Assembly (NCBI GenBank): GCA_934501475.1
Contig: CAKSUL010000044.1
Span: forward strand, 1 to 16,042
DNA: 16,042 bases
Direction: 5' to 3'
Source of the DNA: an uncultured Roseovarius sp.
GTDB lineage: Bacteria; Pseudomonadota; Alphaproteobacteria; Rhodobacterales; Rhodobacteraceae
The position numbers and the translations under genes were made by a program. The notes under the pieces are model-generated. The model did not search any database. It saw only the letters and a program-made list of their open reading frames with translations, and was not told the origin of the DNA. This document shows positions 1 through 6,004 of the stretch, piece after piece. Each line of letters opens with the position of its first letter. Positions within the stretch are counted from its first letter, which is position 1.

Positions 1-2
1 GT

Positions 3-224
3 AGTCGCGCGAAAGGAGCAGGAATACTTTTTGAAAGAGCTGCGGGGAGATTCACGGAATCCGCCGAGTATTTCAGAAAGCTCATTTTCACTTGCGCAAG
101 TGAAAACTGGCGGGATGCGTCTGATTGGGCGGGTAAGATGCGCAACAACGCGCGAGATAATTCCACAGATATGCATACCCATGTCCTCGATTACTCGTAT
201 TGGTTGGACGATTACTGCGACTGA
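3..224 (+). CDS. 3' end of an unrecognised gene (5' truncated by window edge)
   Basis: The third forward frame is open from the window edge to a TGA at 222-224 and gives about 73 residues. The fragment reads like a real soluble C-terminus: aromatic and acidic residues are spread evenly, and it ends in DYSYWLDDYCD. The overlapping first frame is also open (to 264), but its translation is rich in Ile, Thr and Arg and looks like an out-of-frame reading. I do not recognise the family and propose no function. Base composition is clearly less GC-rich than in the neighbouring genes, which could mean acquired DNA or simply a weakly constrained gene. The true start lies left of the window, or less likely at the internal ATG near 138. 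A weak hairpin with a short T-run follows at 259-281 and would suit the 3' end of a plus-strand gene. Confidence 0.42.
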   Translation, partial: SRAKGAGILFERAAGRFTESAEYFRKLIFTCASENWRDASDWAGKMRNNARDNSTDMHTHVLDYSYWLDDYCD

Positions 225-258
225 ACAAATAAAATTCGAGCCGGTGATCGTACTTCAA

Positions 259-281
259 ATCTGAGCATCAGATCTGCTTTT
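259..281 (+). terminator. weak hairpin plus T-run after the partial gene
   Basis: ATCTGA (259-264) and TCAGAT (268-273) form a perfect 6-bp stem around a 3-nt loop, followed by CTGCTTTT. The stem is AT-rich and the T-run short and offset, so this is only a candidate intrinsic terminator for the gene ending at 224. Confidence 0.28.
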
Positions 282-340
282 GCTAGGTATTGCTGACATC
301 ACTCACACAATATTCGTTACAGGGGCCTTGGTTCAATGCA

Positions 341-366
341 AAACGCCCGCGTCAGCGCGCGGGCGT
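341..366 (-). terminator. intrinsic terminator of the DUF2853 gene
   Basis: ACGCCCGCG (343-351) and CGCGGGCGT (358-366) form a perfect 9-bp GC-rich stem with a 6-nt loop. Read on the minus strand, the stem runs straight into TTTT, the form of a Rho-independent terminator. It lies about 25 bp beyond the stop codon of the DUF2853 gene. Confidence 0.75.
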
Positions 367-390
367 GTGCATCTTGTCGCGATGTCGTGC

Positions 391-732
391 TCAGCCGTAG
401 ACTGATTCCTTGCCGAAATGCTTGGTCAGCATGTAATAGACCACCGCGCGATACTTGTTGCGCTCCGAACGGCCATAGGTCTCAAGCACCTTGTTGATCG
501 CCTCCATCAGGGCGGGCGTATCATCAAGGCCCAGTTTCTTGATCAGAAAGTTTTCCTTGACCGTTTCCAGCTCGGCCGGTTGCGATCCCGCGACGGTCGA
601 GGCATCCGCATTGTAGATCGCCGGGCCACAACCGATTGTGACCTTGGTCAGCAGGTCCATGTCCGGCTGCATGCCGCATTTGTTGCGCAGATCGTCTGCG
701 TATTGCGCGATCAGATCGTCACGTTTGCCCAT
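391..732 (-). CDS. DUF2853 family protein
   Basis: This 113-residue protein matches the DUF2853 family as I know it from alphaproteobacteria. Recognisable stretches are a charged N-terminus MGKRDDLIAQYADDLRNKCG, a central block KVTIGCGPAIYNADASTV (about residues 31-48), and a C-terminal block NKYRAVVYYMLTKHFGKES (about 92-110). Its length is full for the family. No signal peptide or membrane segment is visible, so it should be a small cytoplasmic protein. The biochemical role of the family is not known to me. The ATG at 730-732 is preceded on the minus strand by GGGAG with an 8-nt spacing, which supports this start. The gene has its own terminator (341-366), and ahcY upstream also ends in a terminator, so it is probably monocistronic. 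Confidence 0.88.
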   Translation of the reverse strand: MGKRDDLIAQYADDLRNKCGMQPDMDLLTKVTIGCGPAIYNADASTVAGSQPAELETVKENFLIKKLGLDDTPALMEAINKVLETYGRSERNKYRAVVYYMLTKHFGKESVYG

Positions 733-768
733 TACTCTTACTCCCGTTTGGCGGGGCCTGCCCGCTTT

Positions 769-799
769 TATATATCAGAACCCCACCGGGCTCAGCCCG
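769..799 (-). promoter_or_regulatory. candidate DUF2853 promoter with palindrome
   Basis: A TATATA element (769-774) lies about 37 bp upstream of the DUF2853 start and could be its -10 box. Just upstream, where a -35 would sit, is the near-perfect palindrome CGGGCTCAGCCCG (787-799: 6-bp arms around one base). No good -35 hexamer is present at the usual spacing, so the palindrome may be an operator or activator site. This is inferred from sequence only. Confidence 0.3.
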
Positions 800-894
800 A
801 AACTTACCGATTTGGGTGCGTTTGACAAAGAGAAAAACCCGCCGGTTTTCCCCGCCAGGGACGAAACGGGACGTCTTGCCGCATGAAACCGCCG

Positions 895-932
895 AAAACC
901 GGCCCGGCCTGTGCAAATGCGACAGGCCGGGC
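895..932 (-). terminator. intrinsic terminator of ahcY
   Basis: GCCCGGCCTGT (902-912) and ACAGGCCGGGC (922-932) form a perfect 11-bp stem with a 9-nt loop. On the minus strand it begins 6 nt after the ahcY stop and is followed by CGGTTTTC, a short U-tract. It should separate ahcY transcription from the DUF2853 gene downstream. Confidence 0.8.
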
Positions 933-938
933 GCGGTC

Positions 939-2333
939 TCAGTAGCGGTAATGCTCGGGCTTGAACGGGCCGTCCGGGCTGACCCCGATATAGGCCGCCT
1001 GCGCCGCGTCGAGCCGGGTCAGTTTCACGCCGATCCGGTCCAGATGCAGGCGCGCGACCTTTTCATCCAGATGCTTGGGCAGGATATAGACGTCATTCTT
1101 GTACGCGTCGCCCTTGGTCCACAGTTCGATCTGGGCCAGAACCTGATTGGTAAAGGATGCCGACATCACGAAGGACGGGTGCCCCGTCGCATTGCCAAGG
1201 TTCAGCAAACGGCCCTCGGACAGCAGGATCAGGCGATTGCCCGAAGGCATCTCGATCATGTCCACCTGTTCCTTGATGTTGGTCCACTTGTGGTTCTTGA
1301 GGGCGGCGACCTGAATTTCATTGTCGAAATGGCCGATATTGCCGACGATCGCCATATCCTTCATCTCGCGCATATGCTCGATGCGGATCACGTCCTTGTT
1401 GCCGGTGGTGGTGATGAAGATATCCGCCGTGGACACGACATCCTCCAGCAGGACCACCTCGAAGCCGTCCATCGCCGCCTGAAGCGCGCAAATGGGATCG
1501 ACCTCGGTCACCTTGACGCGTGCCCCGGCGCCGCTCAGGCTGGCGGCGCTGCCCTTGCCGACATCGCCGTAGCCCATGACGACGGCGACCTTGCCGGCCA
1601 TCATCGTGTCGGTCGCGCGCCGGATGCCATCGACCAGCGATTCCTTGCAGCCGTATTTGTTGTCGAATTTCGACTTGGTCACGCTGTCATTGACGTTGAT
1701 CGCGGGAAACGGCAGTTGCCCCTGCTTGACCAGTTCATAAAGGCGATGCACGCCCGTGGTGGTCTCTTCCGAGACGCCCTTGATCGCATCACGCTGCTTG
1801 GTGAACCAGCCGGGGCTGGCGGCCAGGCGTTTCCTGATCTGGGCAAACAGCGCCACCTCTTCGTCGCTGGTCGGGGTCTCGATCAGGGCGGTCTCGCCGT
1901 TCTCAACCCGCGCCCCGATCAGGATATACATCGTGGCATCGCCGCCATCATCCAGGATCATGTTGCAGGTGCCTTCCTCGAACATGAAGATCCGGTCGGC
2001 GTAATCCCAATATTCCTCCAGCGTCTCACCCTTGATGGCAAAAACCGGCGTGCCGCTCTCGGCAATCGCCGCCGCCGCGTGGTCCTGCGTGGAAAAGATG
2101 TTGCACGACGCCCAGCGCACATCGGCACCCAGCACGACCAGCGTTTCGATCAGGACCGCGGTCTGGATGGTCATGTGCAGGCTGCCGGCAATGCGCGCCC
2201 CCGTCAGCGGCTTGCTCTCGCCATATTCCGCACGCAGCGCCATCAGGCCCGGCATTTCGGTCTCGGCAATATCCATTTCCTTGCGCCCGAACGCGGCCAG
2301 ATTGATGTCCTTTACGATGTAGTCCTTTGCCAT
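939..2333 (-). CDS. ahcY: adenosylhomocysteinase (SAH hydrolase)
   Basis: The enzyme hydrolyses S-adenosylhomocysteine to adenosine and homocysteine, relieving product inhibition of SAM-dependent methyltransferases and feeding the methionine cycle in the cytoplasm. The 464-residue product is full length for the longer bacterial form. Visible family signatures are [16 protein letters not shown] (about residues 76-91), DDGGD (128-132), the substrate-site segment [13 protein letters not shown] (213-225), the NAD-binding glycine loop [15 protein letters not shown] (254-268), and the invariant C-terminus KPEHYRY. The start at 2331-2333 ([12 protein letters not shown]) is chosen because AAGGAG lies 8 nt upstream. 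The frame stays open further upstream to 2396, but that extension ([11 protein letters not shown]...) looks like untranslated leader. The gene is divergent from the HD-domain nucleotidase gene and has its own terminator. Confidence 0.97.
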   Translation of the reverse strand: MAKDYIVKDINLAAFGRKEMDIAETEMPGLMALRAEYGESKPLTGARIAGSLHMTIQTAVLIETLVVLGADVRWASCNIFSTQDHAAAAIAESGTPVFAIKGETLEEYWDYADRIFMFEEGTCNMILDDGGDATMYILIGARVENGETALIETPTSDEEVALFAQIRKRLAASPGWFTKQRDAIKGVSEETTTGVHRLYELVKQGQLPFPAINVNDSVTKSKFDNKYGCKESLVDGIRRATDTMMAGKVAVVMGYGDVGKGSAASLSGAGARVKVTEVDPICALQAAMDGFEVVLLEDVVSTADIFITTTGNKDVIRIEHMREMKDMAIVGNIGHFDNEIQVAALKNHKWTNIKEQVDMIEMPSGNRLILLSEGRLLNLGNATGHPSFVMSASFTNQVLAQIELWTKGDAYKNDVYILPKHLDEKVARLHLDRIGVKLTRLDAAQAAYIGVSPDGPFKPEHYRY

Positions 2334-2367
2334 CTCGCTGGCTCCTTGAATAATTCGGTTGCGCTGG

Positions 2368-2396
2368 CAGATAGCACCACAGCCCCCGCGCGGCAA
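2368..2396 (-). promoter_or_regulatory. candidate ahcY promoter
   Basis: On the minus strand TTGCCG (2391-2396) and TATCTG (2368-2373) are separated by exactly 17 nt, a plausible housekeeping -35/-10 pair ending about 35 bp upstream of the ahcY start. The hexamers match the consensus only moderately. The -35 overlaps the inverted repeat at 2393-2427. Confidence 0.35.
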
Positions 2397-2427
2397 ATGC
2401 CGATTGCATCGGGCGCTTTACATTTGC
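2393..2427. promoter_or_regulatory. compound inverted repeat between divergent promoters
   Basis: GCAAATG (2393-2399) and CATTTGC (2421-2427) are perfect 7-bp outer arms. Inside, CCGAT (2400-2404) and ATCGG (2408-2412) form an inner 5-bp palindrome with a 3-nt centre. The left arms are contiguous, while the right arms are separated by 8 nt. The element overlaps the candidate -35 of ahcY on one side and that of the divergent gene on the other. It could be an operator shared by both genes or a leader structure. It does not look like the SAH riboswitch consensus as I remember it. Confidence 0.4.
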
Positions 2428-2446
2428 GCGCCGACCCGACTACCAA
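2417..2446 (+). promoter_or_regulatory. candidate promoter of the HD-domain nucleotidase gene
   Basis: TTTACA (2417-2422) is a good -35 and TACCAA (2441-2446) a weak -10, at 18-nt spacing, ending 32 bp before the start codon at 2479. The -35 overlaps the right arm of the inverted repeat at 2393-2427. Confidence 0.28.
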
Positions 2447-2478
2447 AGGCGCTGCACGCACAGCAATAGGACGGCCCC

Positions 2479-3069
2479 ATGCCCAAACCCCGCGCCTGGC
2501 AAAAGATGCTCTCGGGCCGCAGACTCGACCTGCTGGATCCGACCCCGGTTGATATCGAGATCGAGGACATCGCCCATGGTCTCAGTTTCGTGGCGCGCTG
2601 GAACGGGCAGACGATCGGTGATTTCGCCTACTCGGTCGCCGAACATTCGCTGCTGGTAGAGCGCCTGTTCACCAGGCTGGCCCCCAGGGCCCCGGCAAGA
2701 TGGCAATTGGCCGCCCTGCTGCACGACGCGCCGGAATATGTGATCGGAGACATGATCTCACCGGTCAAGGCCGCCGTCGGCCCCGGCTATGACGATCTGG
2801 ATCAACGTCTCAGCGCCGCCATCCACATTCGTTTCGGCCTGCCCGCATCCCTGCCCGCGCCGGTGAAGAAGCAGATCAAGAAAGCGGACAAGATCAGCGC
2901 TTGGATGGAGGCCACCCGCATCGCCGGCTTCACCCTGGCCGAGGCCGACCGCTTTTTCGGCAAACCCGATCCGGATATCATCGCCGGGCTTGACATCGCG
3001 TTGCGCCCGCCCGCCCAGGTGCGCGCCGATTACACCGCGCGCCACAGCACCCTGCTGACAGGGGTGTAA
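2479..3069 (+). CDS. HD-domain phosphohydrolase, YfbR-like 5'-deoxynucleotidase
   Basis: This 196-residue protein carries the HD metal-binding set. A first histidine is in the IAHGLSF segment (about residue 33), another in SVAEHSLLV (about 56), and the HD doublet is in ALLHDAPEYVIGDMISPVK (about 79-97). The 'HDAPEY...D...P.K' pattern is that of the YfbR/HDDC2-like family, which removes phosphate from deoxynucleoside 5'-monophosphates using a divalent metal. Activity on dNMPs is therefore inferred from the family, not proven by the sequence. No export signal is present. The ATG at 2479 has AGGA about 7 nt upstream. The gene is divergent from ahcY and convergent with regA, so it is probably transcribed alone. 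Confidence 0.82.
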   Translation: MPKPRAWQKMLSGRRLDLLDPTPVDIEIEDIAHGLSFVARWNGQTIGDFAYSVAEHSLLVERLFTRLAPRAPARWQLAALLHDAPEYVIGDMISPVKAAVGPGYDDLDQRLSAAIHIRFGLPASLPAPVKKQIKKADKISAWMEATRIAGFTLAEADRFFGKPDPDIIAGLDIALRPPAQVRADYTARHSTLLTGV

Positions 3070-3094
3070 CGCGGATCAGCGTTTCTTCTTCTTT
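3068..3094 (+). terminator. candidate terminator after the HD nucleotidase gene
   Basis: AACGC (3068-3072, overlapping the stop codon) and GCGTT (3079-3083) form a 5-bp stem with a 6-nt loop, followed by a pyrimidine tract TCTTCTTCTTT. The stem is short, so confidence is moderate. Confidence 0.4.
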
Positions 3095-3127
3095 GCAAAA
3101 ATACTCAGGACTCCACCGCGTTGCAGA

Positions 3128-3679
3128 TCAGCGCGGCGATCGTTTGGCCAGAATCCGCTGCAAGGTGCGCCTGTGCATGCTCAACCGCCGCGCCGTCTCT
3201 GAGACATTGCGGTCACATAACTCGTAAACCCGCTGGATGTGCTCCCAGCGCACGCGGTCCGCGCTCATCGGGTTTTCGGGCGGCGGCGGCAGTTCATCCC
3301 CCCTCGCCAACAAGGCGTTGGTGATGTCGGTCGCATCGGCGGGTTTTGACAGATAATCCACCGCGCCGATCTTGACCGCGGCCACCGCCGTGGCAATCGC
3401 GCCATATCCGGTCAGCACCACGACCCGGCTGTCGGGGCGTTTTTCACGGATCACCTCGACCACATCCAGGCCGTTGCCATCGCCCAGCCGCAGGTCACAC
3501 ACCGCATATGCGGGCGGACGGGCCGTGGCTATGGCGCGCCCGGCAGCAACGGAATCGGCGGTTTCCACGTCAAAACCACGCTTTTCCATGGCCTTGGCCA
3601 GTCGGCGCAGAAACGGTTCGTCATCGTCCAGCAAAAGCAGCGACTTGTCTTCGCCAAGGTCGTCCGGGCTATCGGGCAT
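3128..3679 (-). CDS. regA: redox response regulator RegA/PrrA/ActR
   Basis: This is the DNA-binding partner of the RegB kinase, which controls photosynthesis, respiration, carbon and nitrogen fixation genes according to redox state. The 183-residue length is typical. The receiver domain (about residues 12-125) shows the acidic pocket LLLLDDDEP, phospho-acceptor D62 in VCDLRLGDG, T90 in VVLTGYGAIATAV, and K112 in YLSKPAD. A proline linker PPPPENP (131-137) leads to the short Fis-type helix-turn-helix that is nearly invariant in this family (SETARRLSMHRRTLQRILAK, about 160-179). The start at 3677-3679 has only a weak GGAA upstream. A candidate promoter (3716-3744) lies in the gap to senC, so the gene may be read both from its own promoter and with senC. 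Confidence 0.96.
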   Translation of the reverse strand: MPDSPDDLGEDKSLLLLDDDEPFLRRLAKAMEKRGFDVETADSVAAGRAIATARPPAYAVCDLRLGDGNGLDVVEVIREKRPDSRVVVLTGYGAIATAVAAVKIGAVDYLSKPADATDITNALLARGDELPPPPENPMSADRVRWEHIQRVYELCDRNVSETARRLSMHRRTLQRILAKRSPR

Positions 3680-3693
3680 GCAGAAATTTCCAG

Positions 3694-3714
3694 TTCATCG
3701 AGAGTATTGATGAA
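3694..3714. promoter_or_regulatory. inverted repeat at the predicted regA transcription start
   Basis: TTCATC (3694-3699) and GATGAA (3709-3714) form a perfect 6-bp inverted repeat with a 9-nt spacer. It covers the start site expected from the candidate regA promoter. A GAATC (GANTC, the CcrM methylation motif of alphaproteobacteria) at 3712-3716 joins the repeat to the -10 box. It could be an operator or a leader hairpin near the ribosome-binding site. Confidence 0.33.
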
Positions 3715-3715
3715 T

Positions 3716-3744
3716 CTTCTATCCTGCACGCCGGGCTGCGTCAA
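3716..3744 (-). promoter_or_regulatory. candidate regA promoter
   Basis: On the minus strand TTGACG (3739-3744; five of six consensus bases) is followed after exactly 17 nt by TAGAAG (3716-3721; four of six). It lies in the 110-bp gap between senC and regA and would start transcription near 3709, giving a leader of about 30 nt. Confidence 0.5.
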
Positions 3745-3789
3745 ACTGTCCCGCTGCGCGCCCCGCTCTGGCCCCGATTGACCGCCCGC

Positions 3790-4419
3790 TCAGCTGGCAT
3801 CGACAAAGCACTGCACCGCATCGGCCAGTTGCTCACCGGTCAGTTCGCGGCGGAAAAACTCGACAAAGCCATGTTCGGGCAGCGTGAGATATGTGAAGGT
3901 GGAATGATCGACCAGGTAATAGTCTTCTGCCCCCTCCTCGGTCTCCTGTTTCTTGAAATAGGTGCGATAGGCCTGGCTTGCCGCCTTGACCTGTTCAAGG
4001 CTGCCGGTCAGGCCCACCATCCGGGGATGCAGGAAATGGGTGAAATCGGCCAGCGCCTCGGGGGTGTCGCGTTCGGGATCGACCGAGATGAAGACCGGCT
4101 TCACGATCGTGCCGCGCTCTTCCAGGATGGTGACCGCCTCGGCGTTGCGCGCGCTGTCCAGCGGGCAGACATCGGGGCAGAACGTATAGCCGAAATAGAT
4201 CAGCGTCGGCTTGTCGATCACCTCTTCGCTGGTCACAGTGGCCCCGGTCTCATCGACCAGCGTAAACGGCCCGCCGATCTGCGAGACCCCCCCGGCAACC
4301 GCGCTGGCGCGGCATTGGGCAAACCGGTCATCCGATCCGCCCCCCATGGTCATGAAAAAGAGGCCGCCGATCAGCGCCAGAACGGCAAATGTCGCGACGA
4401 TGGCTAAATTCCGGGTCAT
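3790..4419 (-). CDS. senC: SCO1/SenC/PrrC copper chaperone
   Basis: This 209-residue membrane-anchored, periplasm-facing thioredoxin-fold protein belongs to the SCO family, which delivers copper to cytochrome c oxidase. It also affects Reg/Prr redox signalling in Rhodobacter. An N-terminal hydrophobic segment (about residues 5-25) is an uncleaved anchor or signal. The copper ligands are visible: CPDVC (C81 and C85) in YFGYTFCPDVCPLDSAR, and the distal histidine H172 in LVDHSTFTYL. The ISVDPERDTP segment (111-120) is also characteristic. The start at 4417-4419 is supported by AAGGA 7 nt upstream. It lies between regA (same strand) and regB (divergent), the canonical arrangement, so it is likely co-regulated with both. 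The gene is called prrC in R. sphaeroides. Confidence 0.95.
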   Translation of the reverse strand: MTRNLAIVATFAVLALIGGLFFMTMGGGSDDRFAQCRASAVAGGVSQIGGPFTLVDETGATVTSEEVIDKPTLIYFGYTFCPDVCPLDSARNAEAVTILEERGTIVKPVFISVDPERDTPEALADFTHFLHPRMVGLTGSLEQVKAASQAYRTYFKKQETEEGAEDYYLVDHSTFTYLTLPEHGFVEFFRRELTGEQLADAVQCFVDAS

Positions 4420-4483
4420 GGGATATTCCTTGAAGGCTTGCTTTGTGTGTTGTCTCTGTCACATCTAGCAGGGCGGCGACAAC
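4420..4483. promoter_or_regulatory. divergent regB/senC control region
   Basis: Only 64 bp separate the divergent start codons of senC and regB, so the two promoters must overlap. I see no convincing -35/-10 pair. At 4476-4490 the minus strand reads GTTGC-N5-GTCGC, which partly resembles the RegA/PrrA box (GCGGC-N5-GTCGC). The second half-site is exact and the first matches three of five bases. Autoregulation here is known for related species, but this particular site is a guess. Confidence 0.4.
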
Positions 4484-5893
4484 ATGCAACGGGGCGAAAA
4501 AGCGCAGATGACGGAAATTTCATCGCAGGTGTTCACCTCCCGTCATGACAGCCACTGGATCCGGCTGCGCACCTTGATCGTGCTGCGCTGGTGGGCGGCT
4601 CTGGGGCAGGTTTCGGCACTGATCCTGGCGCATCAGATCTATGATCTCAGCCTGGAGATCGGCCTGTGCTACATGGTGATCGGCGCATCGGTCCTGTCCA
4701 ACCTGATCGCCACCTTCATCTTTCCCAAGACCAAGCGCCTGACCGGCACCGAAACCCTGCTGGTCGTGCTGTTCGATCTGCTGCAACTGGGGTTGCTTCT
4801 GTATCTGACCGGCGGGCTGAACAACCCGTTTTCGCTGTTGATCATAGGGCCGGTGATTGTCTCGGCGTCGTCGCTTTCGACCCGCTCGACCGTGGTTCTG
4901 GGTCTGATCGCGATCATGATCGTGCTGCTCTTGACCTTTTTTCATCTGCCGCTGCGCACCGAGCAGGGATCCATCCTGCGCATGTCGGACATGTTTCTTT
5001 ACGGCAGTTGCATCGCGATCATCATCGCCATCGTGTTCCTCGGCGTCTATTCACGCTGGATCGTCTCCGAGATCCGCGGCATGTCCGATGCCTTGCAGGC
5101 CACGCAGATGGCACTGGCGCGCGAACAGAAACTGACCGATCTGGGCGGTGTCGTCGCCGCCGCCGCGCATGAATTGGGCACCCCTCTGGCGACGATCAAG
5201 CTGACCAGTTCGGAGCTGGCCGACGACCTTCCCGAAGGCTCCGAGCAGCGCGAAGATGCGTTGCTGATCCGCCAGCAGGCGGACCGGTGCCGCGATATCC
5301 TGCGCTCGATGGGGCGGGCGGGCAAGGACGATCTGCACATGCGCAGCGCCCCCCTGACCGCCCTGATCGACGAGGCCGCCGAACCGCATCTTGATCGCGG
5401 CAAGGTGGTGTTGTTCGATCACGGTGTCGGATCGGGCCCGGTGCATACCCAGCCCACTATCCTGCGCCGCCCCGAGGTGATCCACGGCTTGCGCAACCTG
5501 ATCCAGAATGCGGTCGATTTTGCCCGCGAAACCGTCTGGATCGAAACCAGCTGGAGCGATCAGGCCATCACCGTGCGCATCATGGATGACGGGCGCGGCT
5601 ATCCGGCACATCTGATCGGCCGGATCGGTGATCCGTTCATCCGCCGCCCCAAGGGCGCACCCGGCGATCCACGCCGTCCGGGATATGAGGGGATGGGGCT
5701 GGGCCTGTTCATCGCCAAGACGCTGCTGGAACGCTCGGGCGCCGATCTCAGTTTCGCCAACGGCTCGGACTCGTTTCGCCATGACGCGACCCACGCCAAT
5801 CGCACCGGCGCATTCGTCGAAGTGACCTGGCCGCGCAGCGCCCTTGTCTCGCAGGGCGAAACCAGCGGACAGAATCAGCCATTCCGCATCTGA
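4484..5893 (+). CDS. regB: redox sensor histidine kinase RegB/PrrB
   Basis: This membrane kinase senses redox state through the quinone pool and a reactive cysteine, and phosphorylates RegA. The 469-residue product has about six N-terminal transmembrane segments (residues 30-195). The diagnostic quinone-site heptapeptide GGLNNPF is at 110-116. The H-box AAAAHELGTPLATIK carries H229, and the redox cysteine C269 lies in QQADRCRDILR, 40 residues later, as in R. capsulatus (H225/C265). The ATPase domain shows the N-box LRNLIQNAVDFA, MDDGRGYP, and GMGLGLFIAKTLLERSGA. The start is uncertain: ATG 4484 has AGGGCGG upstream, but ATG 4508 (MTEISSQVF) is nearly as good and would give 461 residues. It is divergent from senC-regA. 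Confidence 0.96.
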   Translation: MQRGEKAQMTEISSQVFTSRHDSHWIRLRTLIVLRWWAALGQVSALILAHQIYDLSLEIGLCYMVIGASVLSNLIATFIFPKTKRLTGTETLLVVLFDLLQLGLLLYLTGGLNNPFSLLIIGPVIVSASSLSTRSTVVLGLIAIMIVLLLTFFHLPLRTEQGSILRMSDMFLYGSCIAIIIAIVFLGVYSRWIVSEIRGMSDALQATQMALAREQKLTDLGGVVAAAAHELGTPLATIKLTSSELADDLPEGSEQREDALLIRQQADRCRDILRSMGRAGKDDLHMRSAPLTALIDEAAEPHLDRGKVVLFDHGVGSGPVHTQPTILRRPEVIHGLRNLIQNAVDFARETVWIETSWSDQAITVRIMDDGRGYPAHLIGRIGDPFIRRPKGAPGDPRRPGYEGMGLGLFIAKTLLERSGADLSFANGSDSFRHDATHANRTGAFVEVTWPRSALVSQGETSGQNQPFRI

Positions 5894-5935
5894 AGCCACA
5901 GTATTTCTGCAAATGATCTGTAAAATCCAGGCGCC

Positions 5936-5950
5936 TTAACCCCGTCTTAA
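5936..5950 (+). promoter_or_regulatory. CtrA-type binding site TTAA-N7-TTAA
   Basis: TTAA (5936-5939) and TTAA (5947-5950) are separated by exactly 7 nt and followed by C, matching the full CtrA box TTAA-N7-TTAAC known from Caulobacter and other alphaproteobacteria. It lies over the -35 position relative to the candidate -10 TAGATA (5964-5969), the arrangement typical of CtrA-activated promoters. The nearest downstream gene is the DivL-like PAS protein. Binding has not been tested. Confidence 0.6.
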
Positions 5951-5969
5951 CCCTCAGTGCCTCTAGATA
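5941..5969 (+). promoter_or_regulatory. candidate CtrA-dependent promoter of the divL-like gene
   Basis: TAGATA (5964-5969) is a fair -10 box. The -35 position at 17-nt spacing (5941-5946) has no consensus hexamer and lies inside the CtrA-type box, as expected if an activator replaces -35 contacts. Transcription would start near 5976, leaving a leader of about 29 nt before the chosen start at 6005. Confidence 0.4.
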
Positions 5970-6004
5970 AGGCAGGGATGCTCAGAGGTCCGGGGACAGT
6001 GACA

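Noticed and set aside
31..264. First-frame open reading frame at the left edge
   Set aside because: It overlaps the third-frame partial gene, which has a more natural amino-acid make-up. The TTG start at 31 is not a convincing initiation site.
2334..2478. SAH or SAM riboswitch upstream of ahcY
   Set aside because: The leader contains hairpin potential but I could not match it to the SAH or SAM riboswitch consensus I know. A covariance-model search would settle it.
816..2552. A 578-residue plus-strand open frame opposite ahcY
   Set aside because: It is antisense to a clear ahcY, its translation is low-complexity with many His, Asp and Arg residues, and it matches no family. Long antisense frames are expected in GC-rich coding DNA.
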